Assembly (NCBI GenBank): GCA_963678305.2
Contig: CAXXVV010000011.1
Location: forward strand, 124,001-188,000
DNA: 64,000 nt
Source of the DNA: G963676655 sp963678305
GTDB taxonomy: Bacteria > Verrucomicrobiota > Lentisphaeria > Victivallales > Victivallaceae
Direction: 5' to 3'
The translations under genes were made by a program, and so were the position numbers. The notes beneath the pieces are model-generated. The model searched no databases. It was not told the DNA's origin and was given only the letters and a program-made list of their open reading frames with translations. Shown here piece after piece: positions 50,643-60,219 of this stretch (within the stretch, counting starts at the first letter, position 1; every line of letters starts with the position of its first letter).

Positions 50643-51764
50643 ATGAAGTATAAAATATTTGCCGCTTTGGCCGCTACTGCCTTCGGATTGAATTCCGCTT
50701 ACTCAGCCGCAATTCCGAAAGAAAGCTTAACGCCGGTAATGCCCCCGGCGATATATGCAGTTCCCGGAGTTGAAATGAATGTGTATTTCAAGAATATAGT
50801 GCTTTCCAACAGTATTGATGATCTGGTCTTCAAAGTCAATTGCAAAGTCGGTAAAGAGATATCCGGTCGCTGGACTCTCAAAGCTGCCGGAAACCAGGTT
50901 GGAACATATCCGATTTCAATTTCCGTCTCGAAAGCCGGTAAAACCATTGGAACCGCCGAAAGCAAGCTGGTTATCTCTCCGGTCGATGCCGGAAAAGACA
51001 AAAAAATTAAGTTATTAATAGTCGGAGACAGCCTGACTCATCGCTCGTTATATCCGAACCGGCTGGCCGCTTTACTTGCGAAACCGGGCAATCCGCAGTG
51101 GCAGATGCTGGGTACACACCGTCCTAAAGCTTGTAAAACAGGGGTTATGCATGAAGGTTACGGCGGTTGGACCTGGGAACGATTCGCGACTCATTATGAA
51201 CCCAAACCTGACGGGACCTATAAGAAAAAATCCAGTCCGTTTGTTTTTATGGGTAAAAACGGCAAACCGAAACTTGACTTTGCACGTTATATCAAGGAAA
51301 AATGCAATGGTCAGAAACCGGATTATATAACGGTTTTACTGGGAATCAATGACTGCTTCGGCGCCGGCCTTAATCCGGATAAGATTGCTGAAAGCAAATA
51401 TAAGAGAATGTTTAAAAATGCTGATATCCTGATAAAGGAATTCCGCAGGGTCTGCCCGAAAGCGACTATTGGTATTTGTGTGACGCCCCCGGCTAATTCA
51501 CGGCAGAAAGCGTTTCAGGCTAATTACAAAGGTACATACCATCGCGATCCATGGAAGCGAGTTCAGTTTGAACTTGATAAAAGAATCATCAAGAAATTCA
51601 GCAATCGTCAGAAAGAAAATATTTATATTATTCCTACTGAGTTGAATATTGATATTACCAAAGGCTTCCCGGAGGGAAACGCGGTTCATCCCAATCCTTT
51701 TGGGTATGATCAGATCGGTGATTCGATCTACAGCTGGCTGAAAGCAATGCTGAACCGGAAATAA
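50643..51764 (+). CDS. Exported SGNH/GDSL-type hydrolase
   Basis: The 373-residue protein has a Sec signal (MKYKIFAALAATAFGLNSAYSA), an N-terminal ~120-residue beta-sandwich-like part and an SGNH hydrolase domain. Block I is LLIVGDSLTHRSLYP (Ser), block II Gly in EGYGGWTWERF, block III VLLGINDCFGAG (Asn) and block V AVHPNPFGYDQIGD (Asp-x-x-His type, here VHPN). Members are esterases or sugar-O-acetylesterases. The N-terminal domain could bind carbohydrate. It is close to, but separate from, the lipoprotein pair. Confidence 0.8.
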   Translation: MKYKIFAALAATAFGLNSAYSAAIPKESLTPVMPPAIYAVPGVEMNVYFKNIVLSNSIDDLVFKVNCKVGKEISGRWTLKAAGNQVGTYPISISVSKAGKTIGTAESKLVISPVDAGKDKKIKLLIVGDSLTHRSLYPNRLAALLAKPGNPQWQMLGTHRPKACKTGVMHEGYGGWTWERFATHYEPKPDGTYKKKSSPFVFMGKNGKPKLDFARYIKEKCNGQKPDYITVLLGINDCFGAGLNPDKIAESKYKRMFKNADILIKEFRRVCPKATIGICVTPPANSRQKAFQANYKGTYHRDPWKRVQFELDKRIIKKFSNRQKENIYIIPTELNIDITKGFPEGNAVHPNPFGYDQIGDSIYSWLKAMLNRK

Positions 51765-51804
51765 TCAAGACTCCAGTATTGCATTAAATTCAGGCAGTTC
51801 TACA

Positions 51805-52608
51805 TTAAAGAGTAATTATATCCCGAGAGAAAGTATCGTCTGCCGGAGAATAAATTATTTCCGCCAGACTTCCGTTGCGTGTGACGCTGCCGGCACACAT
51901 CTCTCCCCGGCCGCTGGCGTCAATTTTCGCATAGGGCCGATGGATATGCCCGCATAACGAAAGATCAATTTTTTTTGTTTTCAGGAGTTTGACGATTTCT
52001 TTCTGTTTGAAAAGGCGATGTCTGACCCTGATGATCGGATGATCTTCAATAATCGGATAATGTCCAATAAGAACTCGAGGTTTCGTTTTTTCCTCCGAGC
52101 AGCATTTGACAATGAAATCGTTACTGGCCTTGTCCATAAAACCCCATGAACACAATAGATTTGATGGCCGCGAGTTGTTGATGACGATAAATTCCAGTTC
52201 CCCGAAATCCTTTCTGAATGGAAAATCATCAAAAGTGTAACTGTGAGAAGTCATCCATTCGACGGCATCACGTACCGCTTCCACGCATTTAGGACGATAG
52301 ACATAGCAATCATGATTGCCGGGAACAAATATTACCGGGATATCCGATTTTAATAAAGGTTCAAGTACCGCTTTGGTTTTAGCAAATTCCCCGGGCTGTC
52401 CGGCGGAGGTAAGATCCCCGGTATAAACGACAACATCGGGTCTGGCTTTAAAGACATAGTTGACGGCCTTGGTTACGTTGTCAAGATTATGTTGAAAACG
52501 GCGGCGCCAGCGATAATTAAAGACTCCGACCCAGCGTTTGTCAATATAAGCCATCCAGTCTTCTGCCGGACCGCCGGCATGAATATCTGAGAAGTGAATT
52601 ATCTTCAT
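51805..52608 (-). CDS. Calcineurin-like metallophosphoesterase
   Basis: The 267-residue protein has the di-metal phosphoesterase motifs: IIHFSDIHAGG (DxH), VVVYTGDLTS (GDxx), VPGNHDCYVY (GNHD), VLIGHYPI (His) and LCGHIHRPY (GHxH). Family members hydrolyse phosphomonoesters or cyclic nucleotides, and the layout resembles CpdA-type proteins. It starts 3 bp after the stop of the Ser/Thr kinase gene, so it is the second gene of that operon. Opposing phosphorylation or linked signalling is a guess from context. The substrate is unknown. Confidence 0.85.
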   Translation of the reverse strand: MKIIHFSDIHAGGPAEDWMAYIDKRWVGVFNYRWRRRFQHNLDNVTKAVNYVFKARPDVVVYTGDLTSAGQPGEFAKTKAVLEPLLKSDIPVIFVPGNHDCYVYRPKCVEAVRDAVEWMTSHSYTFDDFPFRKDFGELEFIVINNSRPSNLLCSWGFMDKASNDFIVKCCSEEKTKPRVLIGHYPIIEDHPIIRVRHRLFKQKEIVKLLKTKKIDLSLCGHIHRPYAKIDASGRGEMCAGSVTRNGSLAEIIYSPADDTFSRDIITL

Positions 52609-52611
52609 CCG

Positions 52612-55281
52612 TTACTGGATCCCTTTGATCGCGCTGCTGAACTGCTTCCATTGTCCGAAGCGTTTCTGCATTGCTTCGCGTCCGGCCTTGTCCGCTTTAC
52701 GATATTCGGCCCGAAGATATTGGTATTTCATCCTTGGCAGTTCTTTCTGCCAGAAGCCTCTCGGGGTAACCGGGATAATCTCTGGACCGAGCCGTCCGTC
52801 TATGATCATCAAGCAGAATTTTTCGTTAGGAACCTTAAAATCTTTCAAGGCTTTTTTCGCATAACCTCTGTAGAAACGTCCCTTCAAGTTTGATATTGCA
52901 ATTTTAACTGTTTTTCCGGTTGTCATATTTTTCAGCTCAATATACCGGTCCTTAATATTGACAATCTGCAACAACCTCCGGGGAGGGAGTTCCATTTGGC
53001 GTCCGGCAAGTTTGGTGCCGCTGTTATACAGGGCTTCATAAAGTTTCATGCAATCATCAAATTGTTTCAAATATTCTTTTGGCCGCGAAACAAAATTAGC
53101 GGCAAGTTTGCGTTCTCCGGGAGATAAATTTTTGACCCGCCCTGGTTCGGCAATGGCGTTTTCCAGCATCGGTTTGATTTTATCATATTTGAAATTCAAC
53201 AGGTAATCAAGGAAATCGATTTGTAATTGGACCGAGTCCAGGTTTAACTTCTTTTTGTATTCGGCGGTGCGTTTAGCGATTTCAGCCTGACGCAGTTTGG
53301 CCAACCTGGCTTGTTCCGCCGCGCGCCGTTGACGTTCTATTTCCGCTTCAATACGCTTACGTACCGCTTCCGGGTCGACTTTACTGACTCCTCTGGCTTC
53401 GATCTGGCGTTTGTGCTCCGCTCGCAAACTGTCTCGCGTGGAGCCGATTCTCGCTTCATCCAGCAGGACATATTTCTCCATCATTTCCGATAGCAGAGAT
53501 TCCTCTATTTGATTTGCGGGCTGTGGATGTTGTACAAGAAAATTATCCGCTTTGAACATGAAAGACTTGTCATTTTTAAAATCTTGATAGTCTTTCAAGA
53601 TGTTTTTGAGGCTGACATAATATTCACTATCCTGAGGTTTTGGTTTTGGCGGCGGCTTGACCGGTACTGGTTTGACTGGTTTTTCCGGTTTTGTCGGAGG
53701 AGGCGTAACCGGGCCCTCAGTAGTTTCAGTTCCCGGTTTCGGAGCTTCGTAGATATAAGGAATGGACGGCATTTTCTGATCCAGAACGAAGTACCAGACA
53801 CCTGCGCCGGCCCCGGCAAGAATCACCAGGAAAATCGCAAGTTTAACCAGTTTGCCCATTCCTTTTCTGGCGGGTTTGAAGTCACGTTTGATCGGGACGA
53901 AACCCGGAGTTTCCTCTTTTTTCTTTTCTTCTTCATTCTTTGAAGATAGTAAGCTTTTCGGCGCTTCGTTATCAGGTTTCGGCGGGGTAGTCCCGGCGGG
54001 GACTGTTTCCGTTCCTTTTCCGGAAAGCGAAGGAGGAGTTGTTTTGGGGGCAATTGTTTTTGGTGGAGTCAATCCGCCAAGTTGACTTCCTCCGGCCGGA
54101 GCTTGAATTGTTTTTCCGGCCGGCGCTTTTAAGGCTGGAGCTTTGGTTGCGGTTGCTTGTTTATCAATCAGAGAAATGTTTTCAGGCGGCTTTACATCTT
54201 TTCCGCTTTCGAGAACGGAGGATGTTGTATTGACAGTGGCCGGCTTGACGCCTTTGGCAAGCGCCGCATTTTTCTGTTTTTTATCTTTATTAAGGGAGAG
54301 TTTCGTTTTGGTTTGAGTATTGAGTTTAAGGGAATGCCCTTTCATAAAGCGGCGCAAACTGTTCAAGTCATTGACCAATTCATGTGCGTCCTGATAGCGG
54401 TCAACAGCTCTTTTTTCCATCATCTTTACGATGATTGTATTCATGTCATCCGGAATCTTTGAATTGATTTCTTTAGGTGGAACGAGTTCACTTTCCAAGT
54501 GCATTCTGGCCGTATCATTCGGAGTCCTGCCCAGGTATGGGAATTTGCCGGTGACCATTTGGTAGAATGTCGCACCAAGGCTGTAGATATCGCTGCGCAC
54601 ATCCATTGGCTGTCCAGTCAAATGTTCCGGGCTGATGTATTGCGGGGTTCCCATGATCTCATCATCGTCTTCGCCATCCATTACTTCGCCGGCAACTTGA
54701 GAAAGACCGAGGTCAGCCAGTTTGGCCCGGTTCTTTTTGGTAATCATGATATTGTCAGGTTTGATGTCGCGGTGAACCAGTTTCTGCTCTTTCCATGCGT
54801 AATCCAGCGCTTCGGCGATCTGCTGAATGACGTTAGCCGCGTCTGCAGGAGAGATTATTTTGTCCCGCTTGACGATATCTTTCATGGTCAGGCCGTCGAT
54901 ATACTCCATCGCAAAATAAAATATACCGTTATCTTCACCTACCGCGTAAGCTTGAACGATATGCGGATGATTTAATTTTGCCGCGGATCTGGCTTCTCGA
55001 ATAAAGTTGGAGACAAATTCAGCATCTTCGGTATATTCCGCTTCCAGCACTTTTAACGCGGCAGGACGGTCCAATGATATCTGGTGGGTTTCATAAACTA
55101 CCCCCATTCCGCCGCGGCCGATTTCCCTGACGATAATGAAATCGGCTATGATTGCACCGGGAGACAGTCTGGTTTCAGGTACTTTTACTTCCGCCTCGCA
55201 ATGGCCGCACTGTACCTTTTTGCCCATCCTGGCATCGTCAACATCAACAATCCCCTGGCATTCAACACACTGAAAACGCAT
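52612..55281 (-). CDS. Hanks-type Ser/Thr protein kinase with N-terminal zinc ribbon and membrane anchor
   Basis: The 889-residue protein opens with a two-CxxC zinc ribbon (residues ~5-28). A complete kinase domain follows (~40-310): GRGGMGVVYE, LKVLE lysine, HRDIKPDN catalytic loop, LADLGLSQ (DLG for DFG), GTPQYISPEHL and SDIYSLGATFYQMVTGK. A Pro/Lys/Thr-rich disordered linker (~340-470), one transmembrane helix (~472-492), a second Pro/Lys-rich stretch and a predicted helical and beta C-terminal domain facing the periplasm come next. The anchor with an extracytoplasmic domain suggests a sensor kinase. The partner gene is a metallophosphoesterase. Confidence 0.92.
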   Translation of the reverse strand: MRFQCVECQGIVDVDDARMGKKVQCGHCEAEVKVPETRLSPGAIIADFIIVREIGRGGMGVVYETHQISLDRPAALKVLEAEYTEDAEFVSNFIREARSAAKLNHPHIVQAYAVGEDNGIFYFAMEYIDGLTMKDIVKRDKIISPADAANVIQQIAEALDYAWKEQKLVHRDIKPDNIMITKKNRAKLADLGLSQVAGEVMDGEDDDEIMGTPQYISPEHLTGQPMDVRSDIYSLGATFYQMVTGKFPYLGRTPNDTARMHLESELVPPKEINSKIPDDMNTIIVKMMEKRAVDRYQDAHELVNDLNSLRRFMKGHSLKLNTQTKTKLSLNKDKKQKNAALAKGVKPATVNTTSSVLESGKDVKPPENISLIDKQATATKAPALKAPAGKTIQAPAGGSQLGGLTPPKTIAPKTTPPSLSGKGTETVPAGTTPPKPDNEAPKSLLSSKNEEEKKKEETPGFVPIKRDFKPARKGMGKLVKLAIFLVILAGAGAGVWYFVLDQKMPSIPYIYEAPKPGTETTEGPVTPPPTKPEKPVKPVPVKPPPKPKPQDSEYYVSLKNILKDYQDFKNDKSFMFKADNFLVQHPQPANQIEESLLSEMMEKYVLLDEARIGSTRDSLRAEHKRQIEARGVSKVDPEAVRKRIEAEIERQRRAAEQARLAKLRQAEIAKRTAEYKKKLNLDSVQLQIDFLDYLLNFKYDKIKPMLENAIAEPGRVKNLSPGERKLAANFVSRPKEYLKQFDDCMKLYEALYNSGTKLAGRQMELPPRRLLQIVNIKDRYIELKNMTTGKTVKIAISNLKGRFYRGYAKKALKDFKVPNEKFCLMIIDGRLGPEIIPVTPRGFWQKELPRMKYQYLRAEYRKADKAGREAMQKRFGQWKQFSSAIKGIQ

Positions 55282-55663
55282 TATACCTGCTTATATCTGA
55301 TAATTATTAAATTTTTTCTCAAGCCCGGTTCTCCCTGTTCAATTTTTCCGTCAAGGAACAATTTTAGAAAAAATACGAGCATAATATTCAACGTAATATA
55401 GACCACGTTAAAAGGATTTGAAAGTCAAAATATGATTTTTTCCATATAATTAAAAATTTATTTGATTTATGTATGGTGATTTTATGCAAAATCATTGCCG
55501 CTGTGATTATTATTATGATTCTTACATAAAATTATAAATTATATTGCATAATCAATTTGAAATGAACTTAAACGATGATAAAGTATACATTTTTGATTGC
55601 ATTTGAGTTTTACGTTTTAAATAAAACCTCTAACAAAAACAAAGAAAAAGGGTTCGATTTGTA
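55282..55663. other. AT-rich divergent intergenic region between the kinase and hppA
   Basis: About 380 bp with long A/T tracts between divergent genes. It must hold both promoters. TTGAAA occurs at 55557-55562 but no -10 at good spacing was found, so I make no promoter call. No ORF or RNA gene was seen. Confidence 0.5.
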
Positions 55664-58177
55664 ATGAAAAAAACACTCTTACTTTCCGGCGTTTCGATGC
55701 TGACTTCGATCAGTGCTTTCGCGCAGGAAAAGGCGGCAGGCGCCGCTGAAACGGCAGCTTCGTCCGGTTTTATGGACAAAGTTGAAAAGATGGATAACCT
55801 CCAAACTTTATGGCTGGCAGCTCCGCTGGCGTCAATCCTGGCTCTGCTGATGGCGGTGAGCTTTTACAACAAAATGATGAGTTCCGATGAAGGAACCGAC
55901 AAAATGAAAGAGATTGCCAGGCACGTTAAAGAGGGCGCGATGGCATATCTTCGTCGTCAGTATAAAGTTGTAAGTATTGTTTTTGCTATTCTTTTTGTTA
56001 TTTTCGCGGTTCTGGCCTTCATGGGAATCCAGAATCCGTTTGTTCCGATTGCTTTCCTGACTGGTGGTTTCTTCTCCGGTCTTTGCGGTTATCTCGGCAT
56101 GAAAACCGCCACTGCGGCTTCGAATCGTACAGCTCAGGCTTGTACCGATGCTGAAAACGGGCTCAATCGCGGCCTTCAGGTAGCGTTCCGCTCCGGAGCG
56201 GTCATGGGACTGGTTGTTGTGGGTTTTGGTCTGCTCGACATTTGTATCTGGTATGTTATTCTCGATAAACTGTTTTTCACTGCCCAAAACATGCAGGAAG
56301 GTCTGAATTTGTGGGGGATGACCCTTGTTCCCAAGGGGTGCGACCAGGCCGAAAAACTGGTTCAGATCACCACTACGATGATTACTTTCGGTATGGGTGC
56401 ATCCACTCAGGCGCTGTTCGCTCGTGTTGGCGGCGGTATCTATACTAAAGCTGCCGACGTTGGTGCTGACCTTGTTGGTAAAGTTGAAGCCGGAATCCCG
56501 GAAGATGACCCGCGCAATCCCGCCACTATCGCTGACAACGTTGGTGACAACGTTGGTGACGTTGCCGGTATGGGCGCTGACCTTTATGAATCATACTGCG
56601 GTTCAATTCTCGCGACCGCCGCGCTCGGTGCCGCTGTCGGAGCTCAGAAGGGCGACGCCAATCTGGCTTTGAAATTGGTTTTGGCGCCGATGATCGTTGC
56701 CGGTATCGGAACATTGCTGTCAATTGCCGGTATGGGCCTTGTCCGCTGTAAAGAGGGTGCAACTCAGAAACAACTGCTCCGCAGTCTGCTGACCGGTACT
56801 CTCGGCAGTTCTGTTATGATCTTGATCGCGCTGGTCTTCCTGATTTTCATGGATCTGATTACCTGGAATATTTTCGGTTCAGTCGTCGCCGGTTTGGTTT
56901 GCGGTGTGCTGATCGGCCAGTTTACTGAATACTATACTTCTGATGAATACAAACCGACCCAGGGGATTGCCGGACAGGCTAACATGGGTGCGGCCACCAC
57001 GATTATTGACGGTCTTGCCACTGGTATGTATTCCGCCGGACTCCCGGTTGTTGTAATTGTTATCGGTATTCTTTGTGCGTTTGGTTTTGCCGGTGGTTTT
57101 GATCCGGCCATAATTATTCCGGCCTGTGATCCGGAAACCGGAAAAGAAATTGTCGGTCAAGCGCCAACTATTATTCCGTCCGGCTTCAGTATGGGACTTT
57201 ACGGTATCGGTTTTGCCGCTGTCGGTATGCTGGCCACCCTGGGTATTACTCTGGCGACTGACGCTTACGGTCCGATCGCTGACAATGCCGGTGGTAATGC
57301 TGAAATGTCCGGTCTTGATCCGGCGGTACGTGAGCGTACTGATGCTCTTGATTCACTTGGTAACACCACCGCCGCTACCGGTAAAGGTTTTGCTATTGGT
57401 TCCGCCGCTTTGACCGCGATGGCATTGCTGGCCGCATATATTGAAGAAGTCAAACTCTGGGCCGGTAAACTGGCCGCAAAAGGTGTTGGCAATTTTGACG
57501 TTATCATTAAAAAGATCGATGCGATCAAGGGTACCGGGCGTTCTGAAATTCTGGCTTATGTCGACGTTTTCAACCTGCATCTGATGAATCCGCTGCTTAT
57601 TTGCGGTATCTTCATTGGCGGGATGATGGCGTTTGTATTCTGTGCGATGACCATGAAGGCCGTCGGTCGTGCCGCCGGTTCCATGGTTGATGAAGTTCGT
57701 CGCCAGTTCCGGGAACGTCCCGGCATCATGGAAGGAACTGAAACGCCGGATTATGCCCGTTGCGTGGATATTTCCACCGCTGGAGCCCAGCGCGAAATGC
57801 TTGTTCCGTCATTGCTGGCGATCTTTGTTCCGGTTATTACCGGGCTGGTCCTCGGTGTAGCCGGAGTTGTCGGTTTGCTGGCCGGCGGTCTGGTTTGCGG
57901 ATTTGTTCTGGCCACTATGCTGAACAACGCCGGCGGGGCCTGGGACAACGCCAAGAAATTCATTGAAAAAGGCGCGCATGGCGGAAAAGGTTCCGATGCT
58001 CATAAAGCCGGTGTTATCGGCGATACCGTTGGCGACCCCTGTAAGGATACTTCAGGCCCGTCATTGAATATTCTCATCAAACTTATGACCATGGTAAGTA
58101 TCGTGTTTACTCCGATGGTCATCAAACTGTCACCGGTGATCCAGCAGTGGCTGCACATTGACTTCCTCACCAAGTGA
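55664..58177 (+). CDS. hppA: Membrane-bound ion-translocating pyrophosphatase
   Basis: This 837-residue polytopic enzyme couples PPi hydrolysis to Na+ or H+ pumping. Signatures: DVGADLVGKVEAGIPEDDPR, ADNVGDNVGDVAGMGADLYE (PPi/Mg site), GPIADNAGGNAEMSGL and the C-terminal KGSDAHKAGVIGDTVGDPCK. The GNTTAATGKGFAIGSA loop has Ala where K+-independent enzymes carry Lys, so a K+-dependent type is predicted. The N-terminus (MKKTLLLSGVSMLTSISAFA) is signal-peptide-like, an extension seen in some PVC and Bacteroidetes homologs. A strong terminator follows. Confidence 0.95.
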   Translation: MKKTLLLSGVSMLTSISAFAQEKAAGAAETAASSGFMDKVEKMDNLQTLWLAAPLASILALLMAVSFYNKMMSSDEGTDKMKEIARHVKEGAMAYLRRQYKVVSIVFAILFVIFAVLAFMGIQNPFVPIAFLTGGFFSGLCGYLGMKTATAASNRTAQACTDAENGLNRGLQVAFRSGAVMGLVVVGFGLLDICIWYVILDKLFFTAQNMQEGLNLWGMTLVPKGCDQAEKLVQITTTMITFGMGASTQALFARVGGGIYTKAADVGADLVGKVEAGIPEDDPRNPATIADNVGDNVGDVAGMGADLYESYCGSILATAALGAAVGAQKGDANLALKLVLAPMIVAGIGTLLSIAGMGLVRCKEGATQKQLLRSLLTGTLGSSVMILIALVFLIFMDLITWNIFGSVVAGLVCGVLIGQFTEYYTSDEYKPTQGIAGQANMGAATTIIDGLATGMYSAGLPVVVIVIGILCAFGFAGGFDPAIIIPACDPETGKEIVGQAPTIIPSGFSMGLYGIGFAAVGMLATLGITLATDAYGPIADNAGGNAEMSGLDPAVRERTDALDSLGNTTAATGKGFAIGSAALTAMALLAAYIEEVKLWAGKLAAKGVGNFDVIIKKIDAIKGTGRSEILAYVDVFNLHLMNPLLICGIFIGGMMAFVFCAMTMKAVGRAAGSMVDEVRRQFRERPGIMEGTETPDYARCVDISTAGAQREMLVPSLLAIFVPVITGLVLGVAGVVGLLAGGLVCGFVLATMLNNAGGAWDNAKKFIEKGAHGGKGSDAHKAGVIGDTVGDPCKDTSGPSLNILIKLMTMVSIVFTPMVIKLSPVIQQWLHIDFLTK

Positions 58178-58200
58178 TTTTTTGATAATTATGTATATTC

Positions 58201-58233
58201 AGAACGGAGCGCATTGTCGCTCCGTTCTTTTTT
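58201..58233 (+). terminator. Terminator after hppA
   Basis: AGAACGGAGCG (58201-58211) pairs perfectly with CGCTCCGTTCT (58218-58228) around CATTGT, followed by TTTTT. It is a very strong rho-independent terminator. Confidence 0.9.
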
Positions 58234-58254
58234 AGAAGAGATGAACATTAAACT

Positions 58255-60216
58255 ATGATTGACTTTACCAATATTAATAAATCATTCGGAGAAAAAGATA
58301 TTCTCCGGGACGCCTCTTTCCGGATAAATCCTGGTGAGCGGGTTGGTATTGTCGGTCCCAACGGAGCAGGTAAAAGTACGATCTTTTACATGATCCTGGA
58401 TGAAATGGAACCTGATTCCGGTTCCATTTCGCTGCCGAAAAACATGCGGATCAGTTGCCTTCGCCAGCATTTGGAGGATTCAGACAGTCCGTTGTCTCTG
58501 CTTGATTATACGGCTGACGCCATTCCGGAACTTAAAGAGTATGCAGAACGCCTGCACGAACTTGATCATCGGCTCCATGTGGAAGAGCTGTCTGATGAGC
58601 AGCGAAAAACGATTCTTAATGAACATGGAACATTGCAGCATAAATTTGAACAACTCGGCGGTTATACCATTCGGGCTGATGCCGCTGCCGCGCTCAGCGG
58701 ACTCGGTTTTAAAGCGACTGATCTGGAGCGTCCGCTCAAGGACTTCAGCGGTGGCTGGCAGATGCGGGCCGGTCTGGCCCGGACCCTGATCGCGCATCCG
58801 GACATTCTGTTGCTGGACGAACCTTCGAACTATCTTGATATTCCCGCGGTCGAATGGCTGTTCCGTTTTCTCAAAACTTTTCGCGGGACTCTGCTGCTGA
58901 TCTCGCACGACCGCTATCTGCTGAAATCATTGACGACCATAACCCTGGAAATCAACAACGGCATTGCGACCCGCTATGCCGGGGACTTTGATTATTACCG
59001 GCGTGAACGTGATAACCGGTTGAAAGCATTGATCTCGGCCAAAAAGAATCAGGATGCTAAACGTGAACAGTTGGAACGTTCGATTGAACGGTTCAGATCA
59101 AAAAGCACAAAAGCGGCTCAGGTGCAAAGCTGGATAAAACAACTTGAACGGCTTGAAGAAATACATTTACCGGATTCCCTGCATTATTCCGGAACCATTA
59201 CTCTGCCAAAACCGCCGAAATGCGGCAGCGAGATTGCCAGACTGGAAAATATCTTTTTTTCTTACAACGAAGGCGGCTTCGGCTTGAATGATATTTCTCT
59301 GCAAATCAATCATGGCGATAAAATCGCGATAGTCGGCTATAACGGGACCGGTAAAACCACGCTGCTGAAATTGCTTGCCGGGGTATTAACGCCGCGCCAG
59401 GGCAAAGTTGTCGAGGGCCATAATGTGGTTACCGGTTATCAGGCTCAGGAGTTTGGTGAAATCCTGCCGCCGGAGGAAAGTGTTTACGATGTGGCGCGTT
59501 CCGCCCTTCCGGCCGGAGCCTCGGAAGGTTCACTTCGCAATATTCTGGGAACATTCGGTTTTACCGGGGACGACATCAGTAAACCCTGTTCAGTCCTGTC
59601 CGGCGGAGAAAAAATCAGACTCTGTTTTGCCCGGATTTTTGTCAATCCTCCCAATTTCCTTATTCTTGACGAACCGACTACGCACCTTGATCTTTCAGCT
59701 CGTGAAGCCTTGCAGCAGGCGTTGAAAGAATATCGCGGCGCATTTTGTCTGGTCAGTCACGATATCGAGTTTGTGCGCGGTGCGGCGGAAACTATTGTTG
59801 CTATGGAGAGCGACGGCATCAGGAGGTATTACGGCAACTACCAGTATTATCTTGAGAAAAGCGTCATATTCAATGATGCGGCCGAACCGGAAGCTGAAAA
59901 GGAGGAGATCAATCCGGCGTCACAGAAGGAACGCCGGAAACAGCGGGCGGCGCAGCGGGCGGAATTGCAGGAAGCCAAAAAGAAGGCCCAGCGTCACGTC
60001 GATCAGATCGAAGCCCGGATGGAGGAACTGGAAACCGAAAAAGAAGAGTTGACTGAGCAGATGAGCAACGGTGATGAAAACATTGATTACGCACAAATAT
60101 CCCGTCGACTCAAAGATATTGTTACAACTCTTGGTTTCCTTACCGAAAAATGGGAATATGCCGCAACTGAACTGGAAGAAATCCTTGAAGAAAATCGCCG
60201 GATTCACGACGATTAA
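58255..60216 (+). CDS. ABC-F family ATPase (Uup/YheS-like)
   Basis: The 653-residue protein has two soluble ATPase domains and no membrane segments. Domain 1: GPNGAGKST, FSGGWQMRAGLARTL, ILLLDEPSNYLDI, LLISHDR. Domain 2: GYNGTGKTT, LSGGEKIRLCFARIF, LILDEPTTHLD, LVSHD. They are joined by a helical linker with FRSKSTKAAQVQSWIKQLER (the ribosome-contacting P-site-motif region). The C-terminus is a Lys/Glu-rich coiled coil (KAQRHVDQIEARMEELETEK), as in Uup/YheS. ABC-F proteins act on stalled or initiating ribosomes and some confer antibiotic resistance. The subtype cannot be fixed by eye. Confidence 0.92.
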   Translation: MIDFTNINKSFGEKDILRDASFRINPGERVGIVGPNGAGKSTIFYMILDEMEPDSGSISLPKNMRISCLRQHLEDSDSPLSLLDYTADAIPELKEYAERLHELDHRLHVEELSDEQRKTILNEHGTLQHKFEQLGGYTIRADAAAALSGLGFKATDLERPLKDFSGGWQMRAGLARTLIAHPDILLLDEPSNYLDIPAVEWLFRFLKTFRGTLLLISHDRYLLKSLTTITLEINNGIATRYAGDFDYYRRERDNRLKALISAKKNQDAKREQLERSIERFRSKSTKAAQVQSWIKQLERLEEIHLPDSLHYSGTITLPKPPKCGSEIARLENIFFSYNEGGFGLNDISLQINHGDKIAIVGYNGTGKTTLLKLLAGVLTPRQGKVVEGHNVVTGYQAQEFGEILPPEESVYDVARSALPAGASEGSLRNILGTFGFTGDDISKPCSVLSGGEKIRLCFARIFVNPPNFLILDEPTTHLDLSAREALQQALKEYRGAFCLVSHDIEFVRGAAETIVAMESDGIRRYYGNYQYYLEKSVIFNDAAEPEAEKEEINPASQKERRKQRAAQRAELQEAKKKAQRHVDQIEARMEELETEKEELTEQMSNGDENIDYAQISRRLKDIVTTLGFLTEKWEYAATELEEILEENRRIHDD

Positions 60217-60219
60217 ACA

